This document shows, piece after piece, positions 26,915 through 38,166 of a stretch of 64,000 bases of DNA. The translations under genes were made by a program, and so were the position numbers. This stretch comes from Piscicoccus intestinalis NBRC 104926 (GTDB lineage Bacteria; Actinomycetota; Actinomycetes; Actinomycetales; Dermatophilaceae), in assembly GCF_001515525.1 (NCBI RefSeq), contig NZ_BCNQ01000008.1, positions 1-64,000 of the forward strand. The letters are read 5' to 3'. Each line of letters opens with the position of its first letter. Position 1 is the stretch's first letter. Under the pieces are notes generated by a model. That model was not told the origin of the DNA and ran no database searches. It saw only the letters and a program-made list of their open reading frames with translations.

Positions 26915-27036
26915 CCGCCCATTCTACGAACGGGCCTCGCGCCCGTCCCGGTCGTTGGTCCGCCCCGATGAACGCGGTCCGGTCCGTGATCCACACCACC
27001 CGGCTTGCCCGGAGCCCGCTCGGTGTGCACAATCAA

Positions 27037-27052
27037 GTTACTGACGAGTAAC
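27037..27052. promoter_or_regulatory. TetR/FadR-type palindrome upstream of the acyl-CoA dehydrogenase
   Basis: GTTACT-GACG-AGTAAC is a perfect inverted repeat with 6-bp arms, centred about 50 bases before the fadE start. Its form resembles operators of TetR-type regulators of fatty-acid genes in actinobacteria. The regulator itself is not in the window. Confidence 0.6.
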
Positions 27053-27093
27053 ACAGGCGCCGGGCGGCGCCGTGCCGTGACGAAGGGGTGCCC

Positions 27094-28983
27094 GTGAGCC
27101 ACTACAAGAGCAACGTCCGCGACCTGACCTTCAACCTGTTCGAGGTGCTGGGCCGCGACGAGTTTCTCGGGCACGGGCCCTTCAGCGAGGTCGACGGCGA
27201 CGTGGCCCGCGAGATCCTCGGCGAGGTGGCCCGGCTCGCGGAGAACGAGCTGGGCGACAGCCTGCTCGACTCCGACCGCAACCCCCCGGTCTTCGACCGC
27301 GAGACCGGCACGGTCACGCTTCCGGAGTCGTTCAAGCGCTCCTACAAGGCGTACGTCGACGCGGGCTGGGGCATGCTCAACGTGCACGGCGACCTCGGCG
27401 GCACGGTCGCCCCGCCGTCGCTGCGCTGGGCCGTGGCCGAACTCGTTCTCGGCGCCAACCCCGCCCTGTACATGTACACGGCCGGCTTCGGATTCGCTTC
27501 GATCCTCTACGAACTCGGCAACGAGGAGCAGAAGAAGATCGCCGCCCACATGGTCGAGAAGCAGTGGGGCTCGACGATGGTGCTCACCGAGCCGGAGGCG
27601 GGCTCCGATGTCGGCGCCGGCCGCACCAAGGCGGTGCAGCAGCCCGACGGCACGTGGCACATCACCGGCGTCAAGCGCTTCATCACGAGCGCCGAACACG
27701 ACATGAGTGACAACATCATCCACCTCGTGCTGGCCCGCCCGGAGGGCGCGAGCGGCGGCACGAAGGGCCTGTCGCTGTTCTACGTGCCGAAGTTCCACGT
27801 CGACCCCGAGACCGGCGAGCTCGGTGAGCGCAACGGCGTGTATGTGACAAACGTCGAGCACAAGATGGGCCTGAAGGTCTCCACGACGTGCGAACTGCAC
27901 TTCGGCGAGAAGGAGCCGGCGATCGGCACCCTCGTCGGCGACGTGCACGACGGCATCGCCCAGATGTTCCGGGTCATCGAGTACGCCCGGATGATGGTGG
28001 GCACCAAGGCGATCGCCACCCTGTCGACCGGTTACCTCAACGCGCTGGAGTACGCCAAGGAGCGGGTGCAAGGCGCCGACCTCGTGCAGATGGCCGACAA
28101 GTCCGCGCCGCGCGTGACGATCACCCACCACCCCGACGTGCGTCGCTCGCTCATGCTGCAGAAGGCCTACGCCGAGGGAATGCGCGCGCTCGTGCTGTAC
28201 ACCGCCTCCCTGCAGGACCTCATCGCCCGGCACGAGATGTCGAGCGAGGGTGTGCACACCGAGCCCGGTATGGACGCCGAGCCCGGCTCCGAGGTCGACA
28301 TGGCGATGCGGGTCAACGACCTGCTGCTGCCGATCGTCAAGGGAGTCGGGTCGGAGCGGGCGTGGGTGCTGCTCGGCACCGAGTCGCTGCAGACCCTCGG
28401 CGGCTCGGGCTTCCTGCAGGACCACCCGATCGAGCAGTACGTGCGCGACGCCAAGATCGACACCCTCTACGAGGGCACGACCGCGATCCAGGGCATGGAC
28501 TTCTTCTTCCGCAAGATCGTGCGCGACAAGGGCGGGGCTCTCGGGCACGTCGCCGAGCAGATCCAGGCGTTCGTCACCGATGGTCCCGCCGAACTGGCTA
28601 CCGAGCGTAAGCTGCTCGGCCGCGCCGGCGAAGACGTGCAGGCCATCCTCGGGTTCATGGTCGGCGAGCTCATGAAGTCCGACCCGCGCACCGGCGAGGA
28701 CAACGACCCGCGCAACCTCTACAAGGTCGGGCAGAACACCACCCGCCTGCTGATGACCGCGGGCGACGTGATGATCGGCTGGCTGCTGCTGCGCCAGGCG
28801 CAGGTGGCGCTGGCGGCCCTGGGCCGCGACCAGATCTCGGAGGCCGACCGCAACTTCTACACCGGCAAGGTCGCCGCGGCCCGCTTCTTCGCCCGCACCG
28901 TCCTGCCGCTCATCGCCGGCGAGCGCGACATCGCCACCCACACCGACAACGCGCTCATGGACCTGCCCGAGGCGGCCTTCTGA
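27094..28983 (+). CDS. Acyl-CoA dehydrogenase (FadE5-like)
   Basis: This FAD enzyme oxidises acyl-CoA to trans-2-enoyl-CoA in beta-oxidation. The 629-residue length, the extra N-terminal helices ([19 protein letters not shown]) and the C-terminal ACAD-like extension match the mycobacterial FadE5 group. FAD-binding stretches [13 protein letters not shown] and KRFITS are present, and the catalytic Glu lies in [14 protein letters not shown] at 27094 is preferred to the GTG at 27088 because GAAGGGG then has normal spacing. The gene is alone, with a palindromic operator upstream. Confidence 0.93.
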   Translation: MSHYKSNVRDLTFNLFEVLGRDEFLGHGPFSEVDGDVAREILGEVARLAENELGDSLLDSDRNPPVFDRETGTVTLPESFKRSYKAYVDAGWGMLNVHGDLGGTVAPPSLRWAVAELVLGANPALYMYTAGFGFASILYELGNEEQKKIAAHMVEKQWGSTMVLTEPEAGSDVGAGRTKAVQQPDGTWHITGVKRFITSAEHDMSDNIIHLVLARPEGASGGTKGLSLFYVPKFHVDPETGELGERNGVYVTNVEHKMGLKVSTTCELHFGEKEPAIGTLVGDVHDGIAQMFRVIEYARMMVGTKAIATLSTGYLNALEYAKERVQGADLVQMADKSAPRVTITHHPDVRRSLMLQKAYAEGMRALVLYTASLQDLIARHEMSSEGVHTEPGMDAEPGSEVDMAMRVNDLLLPIVKGVGSERAWVLLGTESLQTLGGSGFLQDHPIEQYVRDAKIDTLYEGTTAIQGMDFFFRKIVRDKGGALGHVAEQIQAFVTDGPAELATERKLLGRAGEDVQAILGFMVGELMKSDPRTGEDNDPRNLYKVGQNTTRLLMTAGDVMIGWLLLRQAQVALAALGRDQISEADRNFYTGKVAAARFFARTVLPLIAGERDIATHTDNALMDLPEAAF

Positions 28984-29136
28984 TCCGACGGGCGCTCGTG
29001 GGGGCGTCGGTCGCGACCGGCCGGTGCAGCAACCGCCTGATACAAGGGAGCCGGCGCCCCCCGAGGACGCCGGCTACCCAATGATCCTGTCGCACAGGAA
29101 CCCTGAACGACGGATAAGTCCAATCGGCGGACAGAT

Positions 29137-29838
29137 TCAGCTCGTCAGACGACCCCGGAGCCGGGTTGCCACGGCCTGCGGGTCGTCGGCCTCGGTGAGC
29201 ACGCGGACGACGACCGCGCGGGTGGCTCCGGCGTCGACGACCTGGCCCAGGTTCGTCTCGTCGATACCCCCGATGGCGAACCACGGCTTCACGGCGACGC
29301 CGGGTCCGGCACCGGCTCCCGAGCCGGCGCCCGGGCGGGCCGCCGCGCGCACGAGCTCGAGTCCGACCCCGGGACGCCCCGGCTTGGTGGGGGTGGCCCA
29401 CACCGGGCCGGCGCAGAAGTAGTCGACGTCGGCGTCGTCGCGGGCGGCGGCCAGCTGCGTCTCGTCGTGGGTGGAGCGGCCGACGAGAGCACCGGGCGCC
29501 AGGCGGCGGCACTGGGCGGGGGTGAGGTCGCCCTGCCCGACGTGCAGCACGTCGGCGCCGGCGAGCACGGCGAGGTCGGCGCGGTCGTTGACGCTGAACA
29601 GCGCGCCCGCCTCCCGCGCGCGGCGGGCGAGCACCTCGAGCAGTTCCAGCTCGCGGGCGGCCTCCAGCGACTTGTCGCGCAGCTGGATGATGTCGACGCC
29701 GCCGGCGAAGCAGGCCGCGACGAAGGCGTCGAAGTCGCCGCGGGCCTCGCGCGCGTCGGTGCACAGGTACAGGTGCGCCTGCGCCAGCCGGTCGCGGAGG
29801 GCGTTCGTGGCCGGGCCCGCCTCCTCGAATGCCGTCAT
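29137..29838 (-). CDS. thiE: Thiamine-phosphate synthase
   Basis: It joins HMP-pyrophosphate and thiazole phosphate to give thiamine monophosphate. The TIM-barrel motifs [22 protein letters not shown] and [10 protein letters not shown] are intact, and [11 protein letters not shown] binds the phosphate. A Gly/Ala insert (about residues 165-178) makes it slightly longer than most ThiE proteins. AAAGGAGG lies about 7 bases before the ATG. It is divergent from the riboswitch-controlled thiO operon; I see no riboswitch on its own side. Confidence 0.95.
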   Translation of the reverse strand: MTAFEEAGPATNALRDRLAQAHLYLCTDAREARGDFDAFVAACFAGGVDIIQLRDKSLEAARELELLEVLARRAREAGALFSVNDRADLAVLAGADVLHVGQGDLTPAQCRRLAPGALVGRSTHDETQLAAARDDADVDYFCAGPVWATPTKPGRPGVGLELVRAAARPGAGSGAGAGPGVAVKPWFAIGGIDETNLGQVVDAGATRAVVVRVLTEADDPQAVATRLRGRLTS

Positions 29839-29903
29839 CAGGGCTGCCTCCTTTCGTCGCGTCCTTCGCCAACCCTGGCACTGTACGACGGCGGGCTCCG
29901 TCG

Positions 29904-30021
29904 GGATTCGCCGTTTCGACTACCGCGCTCCGAGGCGGCCGCGCAGGCCGATGCTGTGACCTGCGCTTTCGCTGTGGAAGGCAGCTCGGGCCGATGTCGC
30001 GATAGTCGATCTGGCGAATCC
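29904..30021. repeat. Dispersed palindromic element, family C, copy 1 (118 bp)
   Basis: Imperfect 24-base terminal inverted arms (29904-29927 and 29998-30021, 4 mismatches) enclose 70 bases. Arms begin GGATTCGCC and contain TCGACTA(T/C)CGCG. A second copy of almost the same size lies at 63173-63291 with the interior inverted. It lies in the gap between divergent thiE and thiO. The remaining intergenic bases here show no gene. Confidence 0.75.
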
Positions 30022-30174
30022 TCGGCGGGGCACCTCGGCCTGCAGGTGTGTCGGACACGCCCCGACGACGACGGCGAGCCCCAAAACACCCGGGAGGTTC
30101 CACGCAAGCAACCTGAGGGCGGCCCGGCTCCGGGTCGGTGCTGCCGCGAGCCGCGGGCGGCGATACGGTGGAAC

Positions 30175-30283
30175 ATCCGCGGGAGCCACGACGCGCGGTC
30201 GATGTGACCGGCCCGGTGGCTGAGAGGGCGCCCGGCGGGCGCCGACCGCTCGAACCTGCCCGGATCATGCCGGCGAAGGGAGG
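30175..30283 (+). promoter_or_regulatory. TPP (thiamine pyrophosphate) riboswitch
   Basis: Conserved TPP aptamer blocks are readable in order: the P2/P3 side ending GGTGGCTGAGAG (30214-30225), the pyrophosphate-sensor part GAACCTG (30252-30258), and CGGATCATGCCGGCGAAGGG (30261-30280). The 5' limit is approximate. The 3' helix strand includes AGGGAGG, the Shine-Dalgarno of thiO, so bound TPP should block translation of the thiO operon. The aptamer has no separate terminator, which fits translational control. Confidence 0.88.
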
Positions 30284-30287
30284 GTGG

Positions 30288-31450
30288 ATGCGCACCATCG
30301 TCATCGGGGCCGGTCTCGTCGGGCTCGCGACGGCCTGGCGGCTGCGCGCCGCGGGCGCCGAGGTCACGGTGGTCGACCCGGCTCCGGCCAGCGGGGCCAC
30401 CCACGCCGCCGCGGGGATGCTCGCGCCGGTCGCCGAGACGTATTACCGCGAGGAGGCCCTCGGGCGCCTCGGGCTCGCGTCGGCCACCCGGTATCCGGCG
30501 TTCGTCGACGAGGTCGCCGCGGCCCTGGGCCGCGATCGCGGCGAGGTCGGTTATCGCGACACCCGCACGCTCGTCGTCGGTGCCGACGCCGCCGACCGCG
30601 GCAGCCTGGGCGACCTGTTCGACCTGACGATCGGCCTCGGGCTGAGCATGGAGCGGTTGACGACCCGGCAGGCGCGCCGGCTCGAACCGCTCCTGTCCCC
30701 CACACTGTCCTGTGCGTTTCTCGTCGAGGGCGACCACCAGGTCGACCCGCGCGTGCTCGCGCAGGCCCTGCTGCAGGCCCTGCGGGGAGCCGGCGTCGAG
30801 TTCGTCGAGCGGCGGGCGGCCGCGGTCACCGCCTCCACGGGCGCCGTCAGCGGGGTGCAGCTGGACGACGGCACACACCTGAACGCCGACCGGGTCGTGC
30901 TCACCGCCGGCGTCGGCGCCCGCGACGTCGCCGACACCGGCGTCGACCTGCGGGGGGCGCTGCGCCCGATCTACGGTGACGTGCTGCGGCTCGACGCCCC
31001 GGCCAGCCTGCGCGGCCAGGTCACCGGCACGATCCGAGCGCTGGTCGCCGGCAAGCCCGCCTACCTCGTGCCGCGCGCCGACGGCTCGCTCGTGCTCGGC
31101 GCGACGAGCCGAGAAGACGGCAACCCCCGGGTCAGCGCGGGCGGCGTGCACGAGTTGCTGCGCGACGCGATCCGGCTGCTGCCCGCGCTCGCCGAGTTCG
31201 CCCTCGTGGAGACCGTGGCCCGGGCCCGCCCCGGAACCCCCGACAACGCGCCCCTGCTCGGGCCCCTGCCGGTGCCCGGCCTCGTCGCCGCCACCGGCAC
31301 GTACCGCAACGGCATCCTGCTCGCTCCGGCCGTCGCCGACGCCGTCGCCCACCTGCTCCGGCTCGACGTCGAGTCGCCGCTGCCCGACCTGAGCCCGTTC
31401 GACCCCACCCGCTTCACCCGACCGCGCGAGAGACAGACGAAGGAGTCCGC

Positions 31451-31454
<4 letters not shown>
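30288..31454 (+). CDS. thiO: Glycine oxidase ThiO
   Basis: This FAD-dependent oxidase makes dehydroglycine (iminoacetate) from glycine for thiazole synthesis. The 388-residue protein starts with the Rossmann motif IVIGAGLVGLATAWRL. It has the family segment HAAAGMLAP and a C-terminal RPGTPDNAPLLGP near the FAD. ATG at 30288 is fixed by the riboswitch-embedded AGGGAGG; open frame further upstream overlaps the aptamer and is not coding. It overlaps thiS by 4 bases (GTGA). Confidence 0.94.
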
Positions 31455-33721
<2,267 letters not shown>

Positions 33722-33724
<3 letters not shown>

Positions 33725-33749
33725 GTTCGCCACCCCGCCTGCGAACTCA
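33722..33749 (+). terminator. Hairpin at the moeZ stop codon
   Basis: A 9-bp perfect inverted repeat TGAGTTCGC / GCGAACTCA with a 10-base loop begins at the moeZ TGA itself. It is weaker than other terminators here but well placed between convergent moeZ and malic enzyme. Confidence 0.5.
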
Positions 33750-33823
33750 CGCTGGCGAAGATCGAGCGTGGCGTCACGGGCTCGCCCCCACCGAAACGGT
33801 GAACGCACTGGCGGTCGCGGCGG

Positions 33824-35230
33824 TCAGGGGCGGCAGACGCCGTCTTGGCGGGCTGCCTGCGCGACGGCGGCGGACACGGCGGGCGCGACGCGCTCGTCGA
33901 ACGCCGAGGGCACGATGTAGTCGGGCGCCAGGTCGTCGCCGACGACGCCGGCGATCGCAGCGGCCGCGGCCGACTTCATGTTCTCGGTGATGCGCCGCGC
34001 CCTCGCGTCGAAGGCGCCGCGGAACACGCCGGGGAACGCGAGCACGTTGTTGATCTGGTTCGGGAAGTCGCTGCGACCCGTCGCGATGACGGCGGCGATG
34101 TCGGCAATGAGCTCCGGACGGATCTCCGGGTTGGGGTTGGCCATCGCGAAGACGATCGGGTCGTCGGTCATCGAGCGCACGTCCTCGACCGTCAGCAGGT
34201 TCGGGCCGGCGAGCCCGACGAACGCGTCGGCGCCGGCGATGACGTCGGTGATCGTGCCCGCGAGCCGGTTCGGATTCGTGTTGCCGGCGAACCACTGCTT
34301 GCTGGCGTTGAGGTCCTCCCGGCCGGTGTGCACCGCGCCCTGCCGGTCGACACCGATGATGTTGCGGACCCCGGCCGCCATGAGCATCTTGCTCACCGCG
34401 ACCCCGGCCGCACCGACTCCGGCGACGACGACCTTGAGATCCTCGTGCCGCTTGCCGACGAGCCGCAGCGCGTTGTGCAGCGCCGCGACCGCGACGATCG
34501 CCGTACCGTGCTGGTCGTCGTGGAAGACCGGGATGTCGAGCGCCTCGATGAGCCGCTCCTCGATCTCGAACGCGCCCGGTGCCGCGATGTCCTCGAGGTT
34601 GATGCCGCCGAACGTCGGCGCCACCTTGGTGACGAGATCGACGATCTCGTCGGGGCTCTTGGTGTCGACGCACAGCGGGAACGCGTCGACGCCGCCGAAG
34701 TGCTTGAAGAGCATCGCCTTGCCCTCCATCACCGGCATCGCGGCGTGCGGACCGATGTCGCCGAGCCCGAGCACCGCCGTGCCGTCGGAGACGATCGCGA
34801 CCGTGTTGCGCCGGATCGTGAAGTCGTGCGACGACTCCTCGTTCTCTGCGATCTCCATGCACACGCGGGCCACGCCGGGCGTGTAGGCCATCGCGAGGTC
34901 GTCCATGTCGACCAGCGGCGAGGTGCCCGAGACCTCGATCTTGCCGCCCTCGTGCATCCGGAAGGTGCGGTCGTTCCACTCCAGGATCTCCACGCCGTCG
35001 AGCGCCTCGATCGCCGCGCGCACCTGCCGCTGGTGGGCCTCGCTGCCGCAGTAGACGACGAGGTCGTCGGTGAGGTGCGAGGTCTTGACGACGAATCCCT
35101 CCAGCCCCGTGATGTTCGCGCCGACCTCGCCGATCGCCACGGCGAGGCGCCCGAGCGTGCCGGGCCGGTTGACCATGCGCACCCGCATGTGAATGGAGTA
35201 GGCGGGGGTCGGGGTTGGCGTCATCGACAT
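33824..35230 (-). CDS. NAD(P)-dependent malic enzyme with N-terminal ACT domain
   Basis: It decarboxylates malate to pyruvate, making NAD(P)H. The first ~80 residues resemble an ACT ligand-binding domain (MRVRMVNRPGTLGRLAVAIGEVG), which suggests allosteric control by an amino acid. The malic domain follows with VSDGTAVLGLGDIGP, the metal/substrate part FHDDQHGTA and the nucleotide motif VAGVGAAGVAVSK. Length is 468 residues from the ATG at 35230. An in-frame ATG lies 6 bases downstream, and no strong Shine-Dalgarno distinguishes them. Confidence 0.9.
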   Translation of the reverse strand: MSMTPTPTPAYSIHMRVRMVNRPGTLGRLAVAIGEVGANITGLEGFVVKTSHLTDDLVVYCGSEAHQRQVRAAIEALDGVEILEWNDRTFRMHEGGKIEVSGTSPLVDMDDLAMAYTPGVARVCMEIAENEESSHDFTIRRNTVAIVSDGTAVLGLGDIGPHAAMPVMEGKAMLFKHFGGVDAFPLCVDTKSPDEIVDLVTKVAPTFGGINLEDIAAPGAFEIEERLIEALDIPVFHDDQHGTAIVAVAALHNALRLVGKRHEDLKVVVAGVGAAGVAVSKMLMAAGVRNIIGVDRQGAVHTGREDLNASKQWFAGNTNPNRLAGTITDVIAGADAFVGLAGPNLLTVEDVRSMTDDPIVFAMANPNPEIRPELIADIAAVIATGRSDFPNQINNVLAFPGVFRGAFDARARRITENMKSAAAAAIAGVVGDDLAPDYIVPSAFDERVAPAVSAAVAQAARQDGVCRP

Positions 35231-35283
35231 AGCCCGAAGGCTACTGTCGGCCGCCCCGACGGCGCCGTCAGGGTCCGGCCGCC

Positions 35284-35397
35284 GACAGGACACCGGCTCC
35301 ACGACGGGACACCGGCTCGTCGACCGGACACCGGCTCGTCGACGGGACACCGGCTCCCCGACCGGACACCGGCTCGTCGACGGGACACCGGCGATCG
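35284..35397. repeat. Six 19-bp tandem repeats
   Basis: Units of 19 bp close to GACGGGACACCGGCTCGTC run at 35284, 35303, 35322, 35341, 35360 and 35379. Alternate copies have GACGGGACACC or GACCGGACACC. They fill the start of the 333-base gap upstream of the malic enzyme gene. The rest of the gap (35398-35563) has looser GC-rich repeats such as GGGAGCGACCGGCGCGG and no gene. Confidence 0.85.
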
Positions 35398-35563
35398 CAG
35401 GTGTTCGGTCGAGTCAGGCGTGTCCAGAGAGCCCGCCGGTGTCCCGTCTCAGCCCGCGAACCGGGCCTGGCTCGGACCGCGAACGACCCGGCGCGGCCCG
35501 GGAGCGACCGGCGCGGCCCGGGGAGGAACCCTCGAAGCCCGGGAGCGACCGGCGCGGGACGGC

Positions 35564-36001
35564 TCAGGCGGCGGCGGAGAGCGCGTCGCGCCGGAACAGC
35601 CAGATGCCCAGCGGGGTCGCGATCGCGAGCCCGTCGAGCCGGAGACCGGCCGCGGCCACCTGTTCGCGCAGCACCGCCGCGAACTGCAGGTCGTTGCCGG
35701 TCGGCTCGGGGCGGCCGCGGTGGGCGATGACCGCCACCAACCGCGGCGCGACGCGAGCCTGCGCGACGCCCTCCAGTAGCGGAGCCAGCGTCGCGCGTTG
35801 CGTCGGTGACGGCTCGTCGAAATCCCACCGGTCGATCGCGATGGGCTGGTGCATCCGCCCGTCGGGCCCGCACAGCAGCAGGTACAGGGCGCCGCTGAAC
35901 CGGCTTTCCATGCTCGCGCACAGGTCGACGACGTCGGCGAGGATGTCGGGGTCACTGATCGGGCGCTCGGCCCATCCGGGAGGAAGATCCTGAAAACTCA
36001 T
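35564..36001 (-). CDS. Conserved-looking hypothetical protein
   Basis: I do not recognise this 145-residue protein. It has alternating strands and helices (SGALYLLLCGPDGRMHQPIAID, APRLVAVIAHRG, GLAIATPLGIWLFRRDA) and no membrane segment or cysteine motif. The overall pattern resembles a small alpha/beta domain found in uncharacterised actinobacterial proteins. The ATG at 36001 is preferred because the 9 codons before it look non-coding and overlap the palindrome flank. It is the last minus-strand gene after the sulfate operon but is separated from it by a 38-bp palindrome. Confidence 0.65.
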   Translation of the reverse strand: MSFQDLPPGWAERPISDPDILADVVDLCASMESRFSGALYLLLCGPDGRMHQPIAIDRWDFDEPSPTQRATLAPLLEGVAQARVAPRLVAVIAHRGRPEPTGNDLQFAAVLREQVAAAGLRLDGLAIATPLGIWLFRRDALSAAA

Positions 36002-36032
36002 GCCCCCACGATGCCGCGCCCACGACACACTC

Positions 36033-36070
36033 AGCCCCCGTTATCCACAGGCCTGTGGATAACGGGGGCT
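36033..36070. promoter_or_regulatory. Perfect 38-bp palindrome containing two DnaA-box sequences
   Basis: The two 19-base arms (36033-36051 and 36052-36070) are exact reverse complements. Each contains TTATCCACA, the consensus DnaA box, in head-to-head orientation separated by GGCC. It lies between the end of the sulfate operon and the next minus-strand gene. It can be a hairpin terminator (17-bp stem, GGCC loop), a DnaA-binding site, or both. Confidence 0.6.
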
Positions 36071-36103
36071 GGAGACAGAGTGCCGAGCGTCAGGCCGCCA
36101 GAG

Positions 36104-36835
36104 TCACGCCGCCAGAGTCAGGGAGACGGCGGCACGCGACAACACGACGTCGACGAGGCGGTCGTCGTCGGCCAGCGGTGGCGCCAGGGCGTCCACCCCC
36201 GCCGCACTCGCGCGCCGGGCGCCGGCATCGAGCAGCCGGCCCGGCGCGAGGAACCACGGCACGACCGCGAGGCGGCTCGCGCCGCGCGAGCGCACCGACT
36301 CCACGACGGTCTCCAGGCTGGCGCCCCGGGTGACGAAGGCGGCCCGCACCGGCACGCCCAGTGCGCGCTGGATCCGCTCGGCCACGGCGTGCACCTCGCG
36401 GTTCGCCGACTCGTGCGAGGAGCCGGTGCCGAGCAGCACGACGCCCTCGTGCCCCTGCGCCACGAGGTCGCGGGCGCGGGCGGCGACGGCGGCGTCGAGC
36501 AGCGGATGCGGGCCGAGCGCGTTCCCGATCCCCACGCTGACGTCGCGGCGGCCGGCGAGCGCCTCCTGCACGCGCCCCGGCAGGTCGTCGGTGGCGTGGA
36601 ACGCGGTGCCCAGCAGCAGCGGCACGATGCGCACCTCGCCGCGCAACCCGGCGAGCACGTCTTCCAGCAGCGGTTCGGACAGCTCCAGGAAGGCGAGCTC
36701 GACACGGCCCCCTGCCCGCGCGGCCACCCGTTCGCGCAGGTCACGCAGGGCCTGCGCCGAACGCGGGTCGCGACTGCCGTGCCCGACGAGCAGCAGCGTC
36801 GGGCGCGTCGAGCGGGCGGGGCGGCTCGACGTCAC
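36104..36835 (-). CDS. Sirohydrochlorin ferrochelatase (CbiX/SirB-like)
   Basis: It inserts iron into sirohydrochlorin to make siroheme, the cofactor of the sulfite reductase at the start of this operon. The 243-residue protein carries the CbiX signature LLVGHGSRDPR with the metal-binding His, and a second half with VVLLGTGSSHESA. Two fused CbiX-like halves are the usual layout at this length. GTG at 36835 overlaps cysN by 4 bases. Cobalt specificity cannot be excluded by sequence, but the operon argues for iron. Confidence 0.88.
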   Translation of the reverse strand: MTSSRPARSTRPTLLLVGHGSRDPRSAQALRDLRERVAARAGGRVELAFLELSEPLLEDVLAGLRGEVRIVPLLLGTAFHATDDLPGRVQEALAGRRDVSVGIGNALGPHPLLDAAVAARARDLVAQGHEGVVLLGTGSSHESANREVHAVAERIQRALGVPVRAAFVTRGASLETVVESVRSRGASRLAVVPWFLAPGRLLDAGARRASAAGVDALAPPLADDDRLVDVVLSRAAVSLTLAA

Positions 36836-38166
36836 GGGCTGAGCCACTCGTCGTCCTCCTGGTCCTTGGGCAGGATGCCGAACCCGGGCGGGCCAGCCAT
36901 GCCGGCGGCCAGGGTGGCCCCGGTGTTCGGGTCGATGAGGATGAACGCGCCGGTCTCGCGCAGCCGCACGTAGTCGTCGACCGCGACCGGCTCGGCCAGC
37001 TGCACCTCGACGCGGGCGATGTCGTTGAGCCCGATCGGGCGCCCGTGGGAGACCCACGCCGAGGCGTCCAGATCCCAGTGCGCCCCGACCTCGCGGACGA
37101 TGGCCCGCACGGTCGCGGTCCCGACCTTGGCGAGCACACGCGCGCCCGCAACGCCCTGCCGCTCGGCGAGCCACGCGACGGTGCCGGAAATCTCCCGCAC
37201 CTCCTGCGGCACGCCCTTGACGTGGCTGAGCACCTGACCGCGGCCCACGTCGAGCTCGTCGGCGAGCAGCACGGTCACCGAATCGCCCGAACTGGCCCGC
37301 TCCACCGGGCCCCACGGCGTGTCGATGCCGGTGACCCGCGAACGCAGCCCGCCGGGGGTGACCAGCACGTCCTCCCCGACCGCCACCGCGCCGGAGGCGA
37401 TCCGGCCGGCCAGCCCTCGGTAATCGGGGTGCTCCGCGGTGCGCGGCCGGACGACCAGCTGCACCGGCAGCCGCAGCGGCAGCTCCTCGGTGCGCACGTC
37501 GAGATCCTCGAGGATCTGCAGCAGCGGCGGCTCGTCGCTCCACGACGGGCCCGGCTCGACGACGCCCTCACCGGTCAGCGCCGAGACGGCCAGCACCTGC
37601 AGGTTGCTCAGGCCGAGCGACTCGGCCACCTCGACGACGTCGCGGGCGACCTCGTCGAAACGCTCCTGGCTCCAGTCGACCGCGTCCATCTTGTTGACGG
37701 CGACGATGACGTTCGGCACCCGCAGCAGCGCCATGACCGCCAGGTGGCGACGGGTCTGCACGAGCACGCCGTTGCGGGCGTCGACGAGCACGAGCGCTGC
37801 CTGCGCCGTCGACGCGCCGGTCACCGTGTTGCGGGTGTACTGCGTGTGGCCGGGGGTGTCGGCGAGCACGAAGCTGCGCTTGGGCGTCGAGAAGTAGCGG
37901 TACGCGACATCGATGGTGATGCCCTGCTCGCGCTCGGCGCGCAGACCGTCGGTCAGCAGCGCGAGGTCGACGTCCTCGCTGCCGCGGCGGCGGCTCGCGC
38001 TCTCGATCGCCTCGTACTGGTCGGCCAGGATCGACTTGGTGTCGAACAACAGCCGCCCGACCAGCGTCGACTTTCCGTCGTCGACCGAGCCCGCGACGAC
38101 CAGGCGCAGTTCGCGCCGGGCCTGCGCGGGCGCCGTCGCACCCGCCTCGGCGGTGATGGTGCTCAT
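36832..38166 (-). CDS. cysN: Sulfate adenylyltransferase GTPase subunit
   Basis: CysN couples GTP hydrolysis to APS formation by CysD. G-domain motifs are GSVDDGKST (residues 26-34), the DTPGH segment and NKMD. EF-Tu-like barrels follow to residue 444. Unlike mycobacterial CysNC, no APS-kinase domain is fused; it is a separate gene (cysC). The ATG at 38166 shares one base with the cysD stop (TGATG). Confidence 0.95.
   Translation of the reverse strand: MSTITAEAGATAPAQARRELRLVVAGSVDDGKSTLVGRLLFDTKSILADQYEAIESASRRRGSEDVDLALLTDGLRAEREQGITIDVAYRYFSTPKRSFVLADTPGHTQYTRNTVTGASTAQAALVLVDARNGVLVQTRRHLAVMALLRVPNVIVAVNKMDAVDWSQERFDEVARDVVEVAESLGLSNLQVLAVSALTGEGVVEPGPSWSDEPPLLQILEDLDVRTEELPLRLPVQLVVRPRTAEHPDYRGLAGRIASGAVAVGEDVLVTPGGLRSRVTGIDTPWGPVERASSGDSVTVLLADELDVGRGQVLSHVKGVPQEVREISGTVAWLAERQGVAGARVLAKVGTATVRAIVREVGAHWDLDASAWVSHGRPIGLNDIARVEVQLAEPVAVDDYVRLRETGAFILIDPNTGATLAAGMAGPPGFGILPKDQEDDEWLSP

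Noticed and set aside
35284-35397. CRISPR array
   Set aside because: The 19-bp units are directly adjacent with no spacers, no palindromic repeat and no cas genes nearby.
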